This document shows, in pieces, positions 52,102 to 62,109 of a DNA stretch of 64,000 nucleotides. Position 1 is the first letter of the stretch; each line of letters begins with the position of its first letter. Below the pieces are notes generated by a model. It searched no databases. It saw nothing but the letters and a program-made list of their open reading frames with translations, and was not told the origin of the DNA. This DNA is from Porticoccaceae bacterium. GTDB taxonomy: Bacteria > Pseudomonadota > Gammaproteobacteria > Pseudomonadales > Porticoccaceae. The position numbers and the translations under genes are program-made. The DNA lies in the NCBI GenBank assembly GCA_012960115.1, contig DUBX01000037.1:1-64000 (forward strand), given 5' to 3'.

Positions 52102-53136
52102 TTAATTTATAAGTGTTTTAGACGGTTCGCCGGGGATTTCTTGCGCCAACTTAGGTAGTAAAAAGCCTGGCACTATAGCCTGGAGTTGGCGATAGATCTT
52201 TAAAGCCGTGTTTCGATCAACATCAAAATGGCTGGCGCCTTGGACAGGATCTAGTAAGTGCAGATAATAAGGCGTGATGTTGCACTCAAACAGACGTTCA
52301 CTCAGATTGGCCAGTGTATTGGCATCATCATTTATACCTTTGAGCAGTACGGTCTGATTAAGGACTTTAAGGCCGGCATCGACAAGCAATTGCGTGGCAT
52401 GCTTAAGTTCAGTGTTGATTTCATTGGCATGATTTATATGCAGGACTACGATGGGGCGTAAACGCGTAGACGTCGCCCACTGTAAAAATTGGCGATCAAT
52501 TCGAGATGGAATGACGACCGGCAGGCGAGTGTGGATTCGCAATCTCTTAATGTGCTGAATATTGGCAATTTGAGCCGTCAGCCAGCCAAGAAAATTATCA
52601 TTGACCGCTAAAGGGTCGCCGCCACTAAAAATAACTTCGTTAATATCCTTGTTATTTGATATGTAATCTAGCGTTTTTGACCATTGGCTTTTACTTTGGC
52701 GGTTTTCTAAGTAGGGGAAATGACGCCTAAAACAATAGCGACAGTTAATGGCACAGGCGGGGCTAACTATTAACAGTAGTCGATGGCGGTACTTATGGAT
52801 GATTCCGGGAGCTGGGTTGTGGTCGGTTTCATCAAGGGGATCTTGGCTGTATCCGATAGGGCTCGCAAGCTCCTCTGCCATTGGCAGGACTTGCTTTAGG
52901 AGAGGATCGTTAGGACTGCCCTTTTCCATGCGAGCAATAAAGGATTGGGGAACCTTTAGTGCGAACTGAGTAGCTGTCTGGTGGCTGATGTTAATCTGTG
53001 TTGGACAAAGATCCAGCTTCTTCAGTAGTTCATCAATCGAAGTGACGCAGTCGCTTAGTTCGTTTTTCCAATTGGGTTCCGCATTTAAGAGTCGCAGTGG
53101 ATTATGGTGAGGGATCTTTACTGTCGATGCTGGCAT
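52102..53136 (-). CDS. epmB: EF-P (R)-beta-lysine step: lysine 2,3-aminomutase EpmB
   Basis: 344 residues. Radical-SAM enzyme with SPACAINCRYCFRRHFPY (CxxxCxxC cluster binding 4Fe-4S), EVIFSGGDPLAV and an internal KIYRQL. Converts (S)-alpha-lysine to (R)-beta-lysine for modification of translation factor EF-P in the cytoplasm. The gene diverges from tadA with 49 bp between starts. Neither efp nor epmA lies in this window. Typical length for the short EpmB form. Confidence 0.92.
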   Translation of the reverse strand: MPASTVKIPHHNPLRLLNAEPNWKNELSDCVTSIDELLKKLDLCPTQINISHQTATQFALKVPQSFIARMEKGSPNDPLLKQVLPMAEELASPIGYSQDPLDETDHNPAPGIIHKYRHRLLLIVSPACAINCRYCFRRHFPYLENRQSKSQWSKTLDYISNNKDINEVIFSGGDPLAVNDNFLGWLTAQIANIQHIKRLRIHTRLPVVIPSRIDRQFLQWATSTRLRPIVVLHINHANEINTELKHATQLLVDAGLKVLNQTVLLKGINDDANTLANLSERLFECNITPYYLHLLDPVQGASHFDVDRNTALKIYRQLQAIVPGFLLPKLAQEIPGEPSKTLIN

Positions 53137-53185
53137 GATAGTGTTCAGTGATGATGATATATTGATTTTACGCTATACGCAGAAA

Positions 53186-53650
53186 ATGGATACTAGATTG
53201 AACACAAATGACGTTTATATGGCTAGAGCACTCGAATTAGCTCAGCGGGCCGCAGAGGCTGGGGAGGTCCCAGTGGGTGCCGTGATTGTAAAAAATGGAG
53301 AGGTCATTGGGGAGGGTTATAACCAGCCTATTTCTTCCACTGACCCCACAGCCCACGCTGAAATTATTGCAATGCGCAATGCGGCCGCTTTTGTTAACAA
53401 CTATAGACTTACGGGATCTGATCTCTATGTCACTATAGAACCGTGCACAATGTGTGTGGGCGCTATGGTCCATGCGCGTATCAGACGAATTATTTTTGGT
53501 GCCGTTGAAGCTCGGGCGGGGGCTTTGAAAAGCCAATTGCAGCTAATGGATGGTGATTATTACAATCATGTTATCGATTGGCATGGAGGTGTTCTAGCTG
53601 ATCAGTGCGGTGCGGTTATGCTGGATTTTTTCCGAGAGAAAAGAAAGTAA
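53186..53650 (+). CDS. tadA: tRNA adenosine-34 deaminase
   Basis: 154 residues from an ATG at 53186; the frame is open to 53135 without another good start. Zinc deaminase motifs HAEIIAMRNA (His plus catalytic Glu) and PCTMCVGAM (two Cys). Deaminates A34 of tRNA-Arg to inosine. Cytoplasmic, essential in most bacteria. Followed by the converging mltF gene 17 bp away; tadA-mltF-purL is the conserved order in gammaproteobacteria. Confidence 0.95.
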   Translation: MDTRLNTNDVYMARALELAQRAAEAGEVPVGAVIVKNGEVIGEGYNQPISSTDPTAHAEIIAMRNAAAFVNNYRLTGSDLYVTIEPCTMCVGAMVHARIRRIIFGAVEARAGALKSQLQLMDGDYYNHVIDWHGGVLADQCGAVMLDFFREKRK

Positions 53651-53666
53651 TTCAACGGACGTAATA

Positions 53667-55121
53667 TTAAATCGACGGAAGGCTGTTGGGTTCCCATTCA
53701 GGCTGGTTTAAGACGTCGTTTGTTTTCTCTGATGGAAGATTTTTCAAATGCAGAGAATGAAGGGCTAGGTAATTTCTATAGTATTGGATGTTGTCGACGT
53801 AGAGTACTGGCTCAGCTCCCCTGGCATAACCATGCTTTAGGGTTGAATAGAATTTCTTTTTGCTGAGCAACGGCAAAGATTGCCTGACATTACTCCACAA
53901 ATCTGGATTGTTACCTCCCCGCTGAGTCAAAATACGTGCATCTTTTAGATGCCCAAAACCCACATTATAAGCGGCTAAGGCAAGTAAGGTACGATCGGGT
54001 TCAGTGATTCTAGTGGGCAGTCGACCTCGTAATTTTGCGAGATAAGCAGCCCCACCTTTAATGCTCTGCTCACCGTCAAGTCGATTAGAAACGCCCATTT
54101 CCTTAGCGGTATCCAATGTAAGCATCATTAAGCCTCGAACACCGGTGGGTGATTTTGCTCTGGGGTCCCAGTGGGATTCCTGATAAGCTACTGCTGCGAG
54201 CAAGTGCCAGTCAAGATTGTTCTTTGCGGCAGTTTCTCTAAACAAAGGTTCATAGGTTGGCAGGCGCTTAGCGACTAATCTCCCAAGGCGTTTTGAGTCC
54301 GCGACAGAAAAATTATTACTTTGAGCTAAGAGCTGCTCCTTTAGCGTTTCCATTTTACCAGTCGATATGTAGTCAGCCAGAAATTTATTGGCTGCATTAA
54401 GCAACGACCCATCCTCATGTGAGGGAAATGCCCAAGCTACCATCTGTGGTTTTGAAATATCTAGAGCAAGGCCAGCGTTGGGATAAATATGGCGGTTAAC
54501 CAAATAGGCGATTGAATCCACGACGGTATAGTTGATCTCCCCAGTATGGACCATTCGGATCAGATCGCTCATTTCAATTTCATCCTGTTCTTGCCAGCTG
54601 AGTTGAGGGATATCTATGCTTAATTTTTTAAGTTGCTCGCTGTGGGATGAACTAGTGACAACCACTAGTTCACCGTCTATATCTGACAATGATTTTGGTT
54701 TTGGAGTTCCTCTCCGATACAGCAGTTGCTGAGTAACCTCTAAATAGGGGTCTGAGAATATAAGTGATCGGCTGCGTTTCACGGTGGGGACTAAATTTGC
54801 AGCCGCAAAGTCACCTTGAGGTCCGCCCACGGCGACAAGCAAATTGCGAAGGCTCTGCTTTGATTGAACCCGCAAGTTAACACCTAGGCTATCGGCAAAG
54901 GCTTTAGCGATTAAATAGTCAAAGCCATTTCGGCCCCTTCCGTCCTCAAAATAAGTGGTAGGTCCGGGAATGGTGAGCATAACCAGCTCACCTTTTTTTT
55001 GCACTCTCTTTAAATCTGTTATTTGTTGACTGCTGGAAAAATAAAAAATGATGGCTAACGCAAGCACAACCAAAACTGAGCGGTTGCGTATTCTCCTGAC
55101 TTTTTTTGATCGTTGACGCAT
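53667..55121 (-). CDS. mltF: Membrane-bound lytic murein transglycosylase F
   Basis: 484 residues from the ATG at 55121 (a TTG at 55175 would add 18 residues). N-terminal hydrophobic segment, an SBP_bac_3 regulatory domain (KKGELVMLTIPGPTTYF ... PYLEVTQQLLYRRG) and a C-terminal SLT domain with catalytic Glu in AAVAYQESHWDPRAKSPTGVRGLMML. Cleaves peptidoglycan at the outer membrane. Converges with tadA and diverges from purL, whose promoter lies in the 160-bp gap. Confidence 0.93.
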   Translation of the reverse strand: MRQRSKKVRRIRNRSVLVVLALAIIFYFSSSQQITDLKRVQKKGELVMLTIPGPTTYFEDGRGRNGFDYLIAKAFADSLGVNLRVQSKQSLRNLLVAVGGPQGDFAAANLVPTVKRSRSLIFSDPYLEVTQQLLYRRGTPKPKSLSDIDGELVVVTSSSHSEQLKKLSIDIPQLSWQEQDEIEMSDLIRMVHTGEINYTVVDSIAYLVNRHIYPNAGLALDISKPQMVAWAFPSHEDGSLLNAANKFLADYISTGKMETLKEQLLAQSNNFSVADSKRLGRLVAKRLPTYEPLFRETAAKNNLDWHLLAAVAYQESHWDPRAKSPTGVRGLMMLTLDTAKEMGVSNRLDGEQSIKGGAAYLAKLRGRLPTRITEPDRTLLALAAYNVGFGHLKDARILTQRGGNNPDLWSNVRQSLPLLSKKKFYSTLKHGYARGAEPVLYVDNIQYYRNYLALHSLHLKNLPSEKTNDVLNQPEWEPNSLPSI

Positions 55122-55283
55122 CACTTTTCTGTCTGTGTCCCCAAGAATTACCTGATGTCGGGATAGAAATAACAAAAGATAGGAAATAATTGTACATTAT
55201 TTCCTACATTCAATCTGCCAAAAGGTTCATTTTTCCGTTAGAATGCGAACTTCCCAACCGTGATGATTTCGAGATCCAAATTA

Positions 55284-58200
55284 ATGATGATTCTCTCTGG
55301 CGCATCTTCTCTCTCTGCGTTTCGGCGACAAAAATTACTATACAAACTGCAAGCTGCAGTACCCTTAGTGACTTCGGTAAGCGCTGAATACGTTCACATT
55401 GCTGACCTGAATGAGCCGTTGACCTCAGATGAGTCTAAAACCCTTGAAGCCTTACTTCAGTATGGGCCTAAAGAGCAAGACGTCGATAAAGGTGGGATGC
55501 TGTTATTGGTGGTTCCACGCCCAGGTACCATATCGCCATGGTCTAGTAAAGCGACCGATATTGTTCATAACTGTGGTTTAAAAAATGTCCTGAGGGTAGA
55601 GCGTGGAATTGCCTATTACCTCCAATCGAATACGTCTCTCTCGGATAACCAGTTAATGATATTGGGTGAATTGCTCAGCGATCGTATGGTCGAAGCTGTC
55701 TTGACTGATTTTACTCAAGCTGAATCTTTGTTTTCACATGAACAGCCTGCCCCGGTTAGCGTGGTTGACGTGTTAGATGGGGGTGCCGAAACGCTGCGTT
55801 TAGCTAATGTTAGCTTAGGCTTGGCGTTGGCTGATGATGAAGTAGATTACTTGGTGGCAAGTTTTCGCGACTTGGGGCGCAATCCTTCTGATGCCGAATT
55901 AATGATGTTTGCTCAGGCAAATTCTGAGCATTGTAGACACAAGATTTTCAATGCGAGTTGGACAATTGACGGCGTTGATCAGCAGCATTCGTTGTTCGGT
56001 ATGATTCGCAACACCAATGCTGTTAATGGCGATAACGTTTTATCGGCCTATTCAGACAATGCGGCTGTGGTTGCTAGTAGTCAGGGCGGGCGTTTCTATC
56101 CTGATCCAGTGACTAAACAGTATGGTTACAGCCAGGAGCCTGTCCACTTATTGATGAAAGTAGAAACGCACAATCATCCTACGGCAATATCCCCTTATTC
56201 TGGTGCAGGTACAGGCTCAGGCGGTGAAATCCGTGATGAAGGCGCAGTGGGTAGGGGGTCTAAGCCAAAGGTCGGGTTAGTTGGGTTTAGCGTATCCAAC
56301 CTTCAAATTCCAGACTACATTCAGCCGTGGGAGGCTGACTACGGGAAGCCGAATAGAATTGTGTCTGCCTTAGATATTATGACGGAAGGTCCTATTGGCG
56401 GAGCGGCGTTTAATAATGAATTCGGACGTCCGAATATATGCGGCTATTTTAGAACCTTTGAAATTGACTTTGCGGGTGAGCGTCGTGGATACCACAAGCC
56501 AATAATGATTGCAGGCGGTTATGGCAATATTCGAGAGGACCATGTTGATAAGCCAGAATTTAAGCCTGGAGCGCAATTAGTCGTATTGGGTGGTCCTGCT
56601 ATGTTGATCGGTCTGGGTGGTGGCGCGGCGTCTTCCATGACCACAGGTAGCAGTTCTGCCGATTTAGACTTTGCTTCGGTGCAGCGTCAAAACCCAGAAA
56701 TTGAGCGACGTTGCCAAGAAGTCATTGACTCCTGTTGGCAGTTGGGGAATATCAATCCCATAGCCTTTATTCACGATGTGGGCGCTGGTGGTTTATCCAA
56801 TGCGCTGCCCGAATTAGTGAAAGATGGTGGCACTGGCGGTCGCTTTAACCTAAGAGCCGTACCCAATGACGAGCCGGGCATGTCTCCGGTTGAAATATGG
56901 TGTAACGAAGCTCAGGAGCGTTATGTCCTAGCAGTAATGCCAGATGACTTGACTCGGTTTATCGCCATTTGTGAGCGTGAGAGGTGTCCGTTCGCGGTGG
57001 TCGGTGAGGCCACAGAAGATAAAAGCATCACCGTAGTTGATGAGCATTTTGGTGATAAGCCTGTCGATTTACCGATGTCTGTCTTATTTGGTAAGACCCC
57101 TAAAATGCATCGGAGTGCCGTAAAGCTGGATCAATTTGGTCCCGATTTTACCGCAGAGGGAATTGATATTGGTGAGGCGGTATTCCGTGTCTTGCGCCAC
57201 CCAACGGTTGCAAGTAAAAGCTTTTTAATCACCATTGGTGATAGAACGGTTAGTGGCATGGTTGCAAGAGATCAAATGGTGGGTCCTTGGCAAGTACCTG
57301 TTGCTGACTGTGCCGTAACCACTTTGACCTATGACAGTTATGCCGGAGAAGCTATGGCAATAGGCGAGCGAACGCCGCTAGCTTTAGTCAATGGCCCTGC
57401 ATCTGGACGGATGGCAATTGGTGAGGCCTTGACGAACATTTGCGCTGCCCGTATTGGCGATATAAAAGACATAAAACTGTCGGCAAATTGGATGTGTGCT
57501 GCAGGGTCTCCTGGAGAAGATGAGAAGTTATTCCGAACCGTTGAAGCGGTCGGGATGGATCTCTGTCCCAAATTAGGTATTACAATTCCAGTGGGTAAAG
57601 ACTCGATGTCTATGCGCACGGCATGGCAAGATGATGGTGAAGATAAATCAGTTACCTCACCAATGTCGTTAATCATCACTGGATTTTCTCCGGTATTAGA
57701 TGTGCGAAAAACACTAACGCCTCAATTGGCTACTGACGGTGGTGATACACAGTTGTTATTGATTGATCTGGGTCAGGGGGCTAACCGATTAGGTGGTTCG
57801 ATACTGGCGCAGGTGTATTCTGAATTTGGCAACTCGGTACCTGATGTGGATGATCCTGATGCGCTGTTAGGCTTCTTTAATGTCATGCAGGCTTCAATGG
57901 AGCAGGGCGACATACTCGCCTATCACGACCGATCTGATGGTGGTCTGGCGGCAACATTGGTTGAAATGAGCTTTGCGGGTCATGTAGGGATAACGGTCGA
58001 TATCAGTGATGACATGCTTGGTCTAAACGCTAACCTTAATGCGGCCTTGTTCAGTGAAGAGTTAGGTGCAGTCATTCAAGTTAAGTCTGATTTAAGTGAT
58101 GTGGTTGTTGAGCGGTTTTCTGCAGTCGGTGTGACTGTGCATAAAGTGGGTTGTTTGAATAGCACAGGCACTATCGAATTTAATCATAACGGCGAAACTC

Positions 58201-59168
58201 TGTTCAGTGACCAGCGCACTGTGTTGCAGGCTGCCTGGAGTGAGACGTCGCACAAGATTGCGGTTTTACGCGACAACGCGGAGTGCGCTGACCAAGAGTT
58301 CGCAAGAGTTTCTGCTCCTGATCCGGGTCTTTCGGCCGACCTAAGCTTTGATCCCAATGACGATATCGCAGCGCCTTATATCCTTAAGGGAATAAGGCCG
58401 TCCATCGCTATCGTGCGAGAGCAGGGGGTTAATAGCCAAATGGAAATGGCAGCGGCGTTTGATCGTGCTGGTTTTACGGCGGTAGATGTCCATATGAGTG
58501 ATTTATTGGCGGGGCGCAAGTCCCTTGATGAGTTCTCCGGTCTAGTTGCCTGTGGAGGATTCTCCTATGGTGATGTGCTCGGAGCGGGAGAAGGTTGGGC
58601 TAAAACGGTATTGTTTAATAGTCAACTTTGCGATCAATTTGAGGGTTTTTTCCATCGTCCTAATACTTTTAGTTTGGGTGTCTGCAATGGTTGTCAAATG
58701 CTAAGTAATTTGAAGTCTTTGGTTCCTGGGGCAGAACGCTGGCCTCGATTTGTGCGCAACCAATCAGAGCAATTTGAAGCCCGCCTATCTCTGGTGCGAG
58801 TTGAGAAATCGCCGTCGATATTGCTGCGTGGCATGGCCGGGTCAGTGTTGCCAATTGCTGTATCCCATGGTGAGGGGCGCGCTGAATTTGCGTCGAGTAA
58901 TGCCCGTATGGAATTGCAAGGTAGCGATCAAATTGCTATGCGGTTTCTGGAAAATAATTTAGAGGTGGCTGCTCGATATCCGGCAAACCCTAATGGATCA
59001 CCCGATGGCATTACAGGGGTTACTTCAGTGGATGGTCGCGTGACCCTCCTAATGCCTCACCCTGAAAGAGTATTCAGAACGGTCCTTAATTCATGGCATC
59101 CGCCAGAGTGGGGCGAAGATAGTGGCTGGATGCGTCTCTTTAGGAATGCACGCATATTTATCGATTAA
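55284..59168 (+). CDS. purL: Phosphoribosylformylglycinamidine synthase
   Basis: 1294 residues. The ATG at 55284 is chosen because [19 protein letters not shown] aligns with the standard start; upstream GTG/ATG codons at 55260/55263 add eight non-conserved residues. FGAR amidotransferase large form: N-terminal PurS-like part, two PurM-like halves ([40 protein letters not shown]), and a C-terminal glutaminase with Cys in GVCNGCQML and SHGEGR. Fourth step of purine synthesis; pairs functionally with guaBA elsewhere in the window. Confidence 0.97.
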   Translation: MMILSGASSLSAFRRQKLLYKLQAAVPLVTSVSAEYVHIADLNEPLTSDESKTLEALLQYGPKEQDVDKGGMLLLVVPRPGTISPWSSKATDIVHNCGLKNVLRVERGIAYYLQSNTSLSDNQLMILGELLSDRMVEAVLTDFTQAESLFSHEQPAPVSVVDVLDGGAETLRLANVSLGLALADDEVDYLVASFRDLGRNPSDAELMMFAQANSEHCRHKIFNASWTIDGVDQQHSLFGMIRNTNAVNGDNVLSAYSDNAAVVASSQGGRFYPDPVTKQYGYSQEPVHLLMKVETHNHPTAISPYSGAGTGSGGEIRDEGAVGRGSKPKVGLVGFSVSNLQIPDYIQPWEADYGKPNRIVSALDIMTEGPIGGAAFNNEFGRPNICGYFRTFEIDFAGERRGYHKPIMIAGGYGNIREDHVDKPEFKPGAQLVVLGGPAMLIGLGGGAASSMTTGSSSADLDFASVQRQNPEIERRCQEVIDSCWQLGNINPIAFIHDVGAGGLSNALPELVKDGGTGGRFNLRAVPNDEPGMSPVEIWCNEAQERYVLAVMPDDLTRFIAICERERCPFAVVGEATEDKSITVVDEHFGDKPVDLPMSVLFGKTPKMHRSAVKLDQFGPDFTAEGIDIGEAVFRVLRHPTVASKSFLITIGDRTVSGMVARDQMVGPWQVPVADCAVTTLTYDSYAGEAMAIGERTPLALVNGPASGRMAIGEALTNICAARIGDIKDIKLSANWMCAAGSPGEDEKLFRTVEAVGMDLCPKLGITIPVGKDSMSMRTAWQDDGEDKSVTSPMSLIITGFSPVLDVRKTLTPQLATDGGDTQLLLIDLGQGANRLGGSILAQVYSEFGNSVPDVDDPDALLGFFNVMQASMEQGDILAYHDRSDGGLAATLVEMSFAGHVGITVDISDDMLGLNANLNAALFSEELGAVIQVKSDLSDVVVERFSAVGVTVHKVGCLNSTGTIEFNHNGETLFSDQRTVLQAAWSETSHKIAVLRDNAECADQEFARVSAPDPGLSADLSFDPNDDIAAPYILKGIRPSIAIVREQGVNSQMEMAAAFDRAGFTAVDVHMSDLLAGRKSLDEFSGLVACGGFSYGDVLGAGEGWAKTVLFNSQLCDQFEGFFHRPNTFSLGVCNGCQMLSNLKSLVPGAERWPRFVRNQSEQFEARLSLVRVEKSPSILLRGMAGSVLPIAVSHGEGRAEFASSNARMELQGSDQIAMRFLENNLEVAARYPANPNGSPDGITGVTSVDGRVTLLMPHPERVFRTVLNSWHPPEWGEDSGWMRLFRNARIFID

Positions 59169-59221
59169 AATTGTAGTGTAAGATAGTTGATAACCAGATG
59201 CTGCTATAGGGATATCAGGAT

Positions 59222-59482
59222 ATGAACAAACTTCAAAACGAGACTGAATTGGTTAAAAAGGCTCTTCAAATAGGGGCTGTTTATGCCAAAAAAAGAGCTT
59301 ACGGCGAGATTGAGAGTCAAGACTCGATGAAGCTAAAGGTAGAGTTTATTTACCGCGTCCTTGCTGAGGATAAGTTAATCCAGCCTCTTGCTAAAGATCA
59401 GATTAACGATCCTAATATGCGTCACAAACTAGCCTTGTGGACATCTCGCCAGCTACCTCCTGACCACCCCTTGCTGAAATAG
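59222..59482 (+). CDS. DUF5062 family protein
   Basis: 86 residues with no signal. NETELVKKALQIGAVYAKKRAYG, KVEFIYRVLAEDKLIQPL and HKLALWTSRQLPPDHPLLK match the small DUF5062 family of gammaproteobacteria, conserved but of unknown function. It starts 54 bp after purL, with no terminator seen, so read-through is possible, and ends 88 bp before rnpB. Confidence 0.8.
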   Translation: MNKLQNETELVKKALQIGAVYAKKRAYGEIESQDSMKLKVEFIYRVLAEDKLIQPLAKDQINDPNMRHKLALWTSRQLPPDHPLLK

Positions 59483-59570
59483 TCCGAAGCTAAAGAGGTT
59501 GCTTGAACTTAGTGCTTTCATTGTCATTTAAATCACTTGGAAAGGCTCAGATTGTGCTATTCTCCGTGCT

Positions 59571-59948
<378 letters not shown>

Positions 59949-59970
59949 ACTTATTTAATATGCTTAGACA

Positions 59971-60004
59971 CAGAAAGGCCGGCAATTTTTTGCCGGCCTT
60001 TCTG
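59971..60004 (+). terminator. rnpB terminator
   Basis: CAGAAAGGCCGGCAA pairs perfectly with TTGCCGGCCTTTCTG around a short T-rich loop; 22 bp past the rnpB end. Confidence 0.85.
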
Positions 60005-60249
60005 TTATTACTGTAAATATAAATTTTCCGGCCTTGCCCTTGTATTTTTATTCTTTTTTAATATAAAAAATTAAACCTATCAATCTAATTTGTTCTTAAA
60101 AATAGCATATCTAGAAGTTACTTTAAGTTGTAGCCTTACTATCCTGTTTTATAGCGCTAATTATTTCTACCTCAGCCTAGGCTATATTGAAATTATCTAA
60201 TATAGGTGGAACCTACTGATTTTACTGAGTTTTTACCCTGAAACACTCC

Positions 60250-60278
60250 TTGACATCACCGCCCGCTATGCATAATGT
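60250..60278 (+). promoter_or_regulatory. mraZ promoter (sigma-70 type)
   Basis: TTGACA (60250-60255), 17-bp spacer, TAATGT (60273-60278). The spacing is optimal and the MraZ boxes lie just downstream. Confidence 0.7.
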
Positions 60279-60285
60279 GCATATA

Positions 60286-60310
60286 TGGCTAAAAGTGGTA
60301 AAAAGTGGGT
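60286..60310 (+). promoter_or_regulatory. MraZ-binding repeats
   Basis: TGGCT, TGGTA and TGGGT at exact 10-bp intervals, each separated by AAAAG. This is the TGGN-N5-TGGN pattern bound by MraZ. They overlap the expected transcription start. Confidence 0.7.
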
Positions 60311-60345
60311 AATATAAGTCATTTAGTGGCGAGGGACGGGTAAAA

Positions 60346-60813
60346 GTGTTTAGAGGTAGTGATCCAATCAATATGGATACAAAGGGTCGGATGGCAATTC
60401 CGACTCGCTACCGTGGCGTGCTCGGAGATATGTGTTCTGGGGACCTCGTTATTACCATAGACATGAAGTCTACCTGTTTAACTCTGTCACCCTTGCCAGA
60501 GTGGAAAAAATTCGAAGAGAAAGTGGCGGCTTTGCCTGCGCTTGATGATCTTGGTGAGATGCTGAGTCGTTTTGTTGTTGGCCAGGCCAAAGATTTGCAG
60601 CTGGATGGAAGTGGGCGGATTTTGATTCCATCAGAGTTGCGTGAATATGCCGAACTTGAGAAAAGAATAATTCTAGTGGGTCGTACGCAGCGACTAGAAA
60701 TATGGTCTGAAGATAATTGGAATGCTGAGCGTGAGAAGTCTCAGGAAAACTATCGAGGCATGTTACTTGATCGAGACAATATGTCTGATGCCCTTAGAAA
60801 TCTATCTTGGTAA
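60346..60813 (+). CDS. mraZ: Transcriptional regulator MraZ
   Basis: 155 residues from a GTG at 60346. Two tandem SpoVT-AbrB-type halves: MFRGSDPINMDTKGRMAIPTRYRG and FVVGQAKDLQLDGSGRILIPSELREY, each with the DxKGR/DGSGR-IxIP motif. Binds repeated TGGN motifs upstream of its own operon and controls the dcw cluster. Such boxes are seen at 60286-60310. Followed by rsmH after 12 bp. Confidence 0.96.
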   Translation: MFRGSDPINMDTKGRMAIPTRYRGVLGDMCSGDLVITIDMKSTCLTLSPLPEWKKFEEKVAALPALDDLGEMLSRFVVGQAKDLQLDGSGRILIPSELREYAELEKRIILVGRTQRLEIWSEDNWNAEREKSQENYRGMLLDRDNMSDALRNLSW

Positions 60814-60825
60814 GGAATGACGTCC

Positions 60826-61755
60826 ATGGCGACTGAGCACAGGACTGTTTTATTAAAAGAAGCTGTTGAGGCATTGATGGTTGACGTTAATGGTTTCTAT
60901 ATTGACGGCACATTTGGGCGTGGTGGCCATACCGCAGAATTGCTTTCCTGTTTATCCGAAAAGGGGGTCGTCTGGGCGATTGACAAAGATCCTCAGGCAA
61001 TTGCTGAGGGGCAGGTGCGGTTTCAGAAAGATGAGCGGTTAAAGTTTGTTCACGGCAGTTTCGCCGATTTAACAACTGTCTTAAGTGCTGAAGGTAAGGT
61101 TGGCGAATTATCGGGCGTGCTTCTTGATCTTGGCGTCTCATCCCCTCAATTAGACGAGGCAGAGCGAGGGTTTAGTTTTATGCGAGACGGCCCCTTGGAT
61201 ATGCGAATGGATACCAGTCGGGGTTTGTCGGCGGCTGATTGGATTGCGACTGCGGACGAGAAAGACATTGCGCAGGTGATTAAAGAGTATGGCGAGGAGA
61301 GGTTCGCTCGCCGGATGGCAAGTGCAGTGGTTCGCGAGCGTGAGAAGACGCCAATCACCCGTACTGTCCAGTTGGCTGGAATATTAGCTGCAGCGCACCC
61401 GGCCTGGGAGAGAGGTAGGCATCCAGCGACCAAAGCCTTTCAGGCTATTAGAATTTTTATTAATAGAGAACTGGAAGATTTAGAGTCGTTGCTCAGCCAA
61501 ATCATTGATGCACTGAAGGTGGGTGGTCGATTGGTTGTTATTAGTTTCCACTCTTTAGAAGATCGACGCGTTAAGCGATTTATCCGCGATCAAGAACGTG
61601 GGATCAAATTACCGAAAAATCTCCCGGTAAGAGATGTTGAGCGTGGCGTGAGACTTAAAAAAGTGGGCAAGGCCATTAAGCCTCAGCACTCTGAGGTTGA
61701 TGAAAATGTTAGGTCGCGCAGCGCGGTAATGCGGATTGCTGAGCGAGTAGCTTGA
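60826..61755 (+). CDS. rsmH: 16S rRNA (cytosine-1402-N4)-methyltransferase
   Basis: 309 residues from the ATG at 60826, 9 nt after AAGGA; the ATG at 60817 overlaps that ribosome site. HRTVLLKEAVEAL start, SAM motif YIDGTFGRGGHTAELL, VLLDLGVSSPQLDEAERGFSF, and PATKAFQAIRIFINREL, VISFHSLEDRRVKRF. Cytoplasmic; methylates C1402 of 16S rRNA with RsmI. Followed by ftsL one base after its stop. Confidence 0.97.
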   Translation: MATEHRTVLLKEAVEALMVDVNGFYIDGTFGRGGHTAELLSCLSEKGVVWAIDKDPQAIAEGQVRFQKDERLKFVHGSFADLTTVLSAEGKVGELSGVLLDLGVSSPQLDEAERGFSFMRDGPLDMRMDTSRGLSAADWIATADEKDIAQVIKEYGEERFARRMASAVVREREKTPITRTVQLAGILAAAHPAWERGRHPATKAFQAIRIFINRELEDLESLLSQIIDALKVGGRLVVISFHSLEDRRVKRFIRDQERGIKLPKNLPVRDVERGVRLKKVGKAIKPQHSEVDENVRSRSAVMRIAERVA

Positions 61756-61756
61756 T

Positions 61757-62053
61757 ATGACTGCTGATGCGGCGATGTCGTCATTCCCGCACTCGCTAAA
61801 GATAGCAGTCCTTTGGGTGGTGGTTATTATAAGTGGATTATCTGTAGCCTATGTAAGCCACCTGTGCCGTGAAAAGTATGGGCAGCTTATGGTAATGGAG
61901 AGAGATGCGAATCAGATGCAAGTGGATTATGGCAAGTATTTACTCGAGCAAAGTGCTTGGGGATCGTTGCAGCGTATTGAAGTATCCGCTGTTGCTGAGC
62001 TTAACATGCGTAGTCCTAAGCCCGAAGAGATTGTGATTGTACGCACACCTTAA
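61757..62053 (+). CDS. ftsL: Cell division protein FtsL
   Basis: 98 residues: short cytoplasmic N-terminus, one transmembrane helix (IAVLWVVVIISGLSVAYV) and a periplasmic leucine-zipper-like coiled coil (REKYGQLMVMERDANQMQVDYGKYLLEQ) ending EELVIVR-type (PEEIVIVRTP). Forms the FtsQBL divisome subcomplex. Sequence is weakly conserved; identity rests on topology and on position between rsmH and ftsI. Confidence 0.9.
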   Translation: MTADAAMSSFPHSLKIAVLWVVVIISGLSVAYVSHLCREKYGQLMVMERDANQMQVDYGKYLLEQSAWGSLQRIEVSAVAELNMRSPKPEEIVIVRTP

Positions 62054-62109
62054 TAGGTGAGTTTAGATCAATATTAAGTAGTTTTTTAATAGAAAGGTAA
62101 AGTAAAAAA

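Larger units (their letters stand above)
60005..60345. other. 340-bp dcw leader region
   Basis: A+T-rich non-coding stretch between the rnpB terminator and mraZ. The left 240 bp show nothing recognisable; the right part holds the mraZ promoter and MraZ boxes listed separately. Confidence 0.7.
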
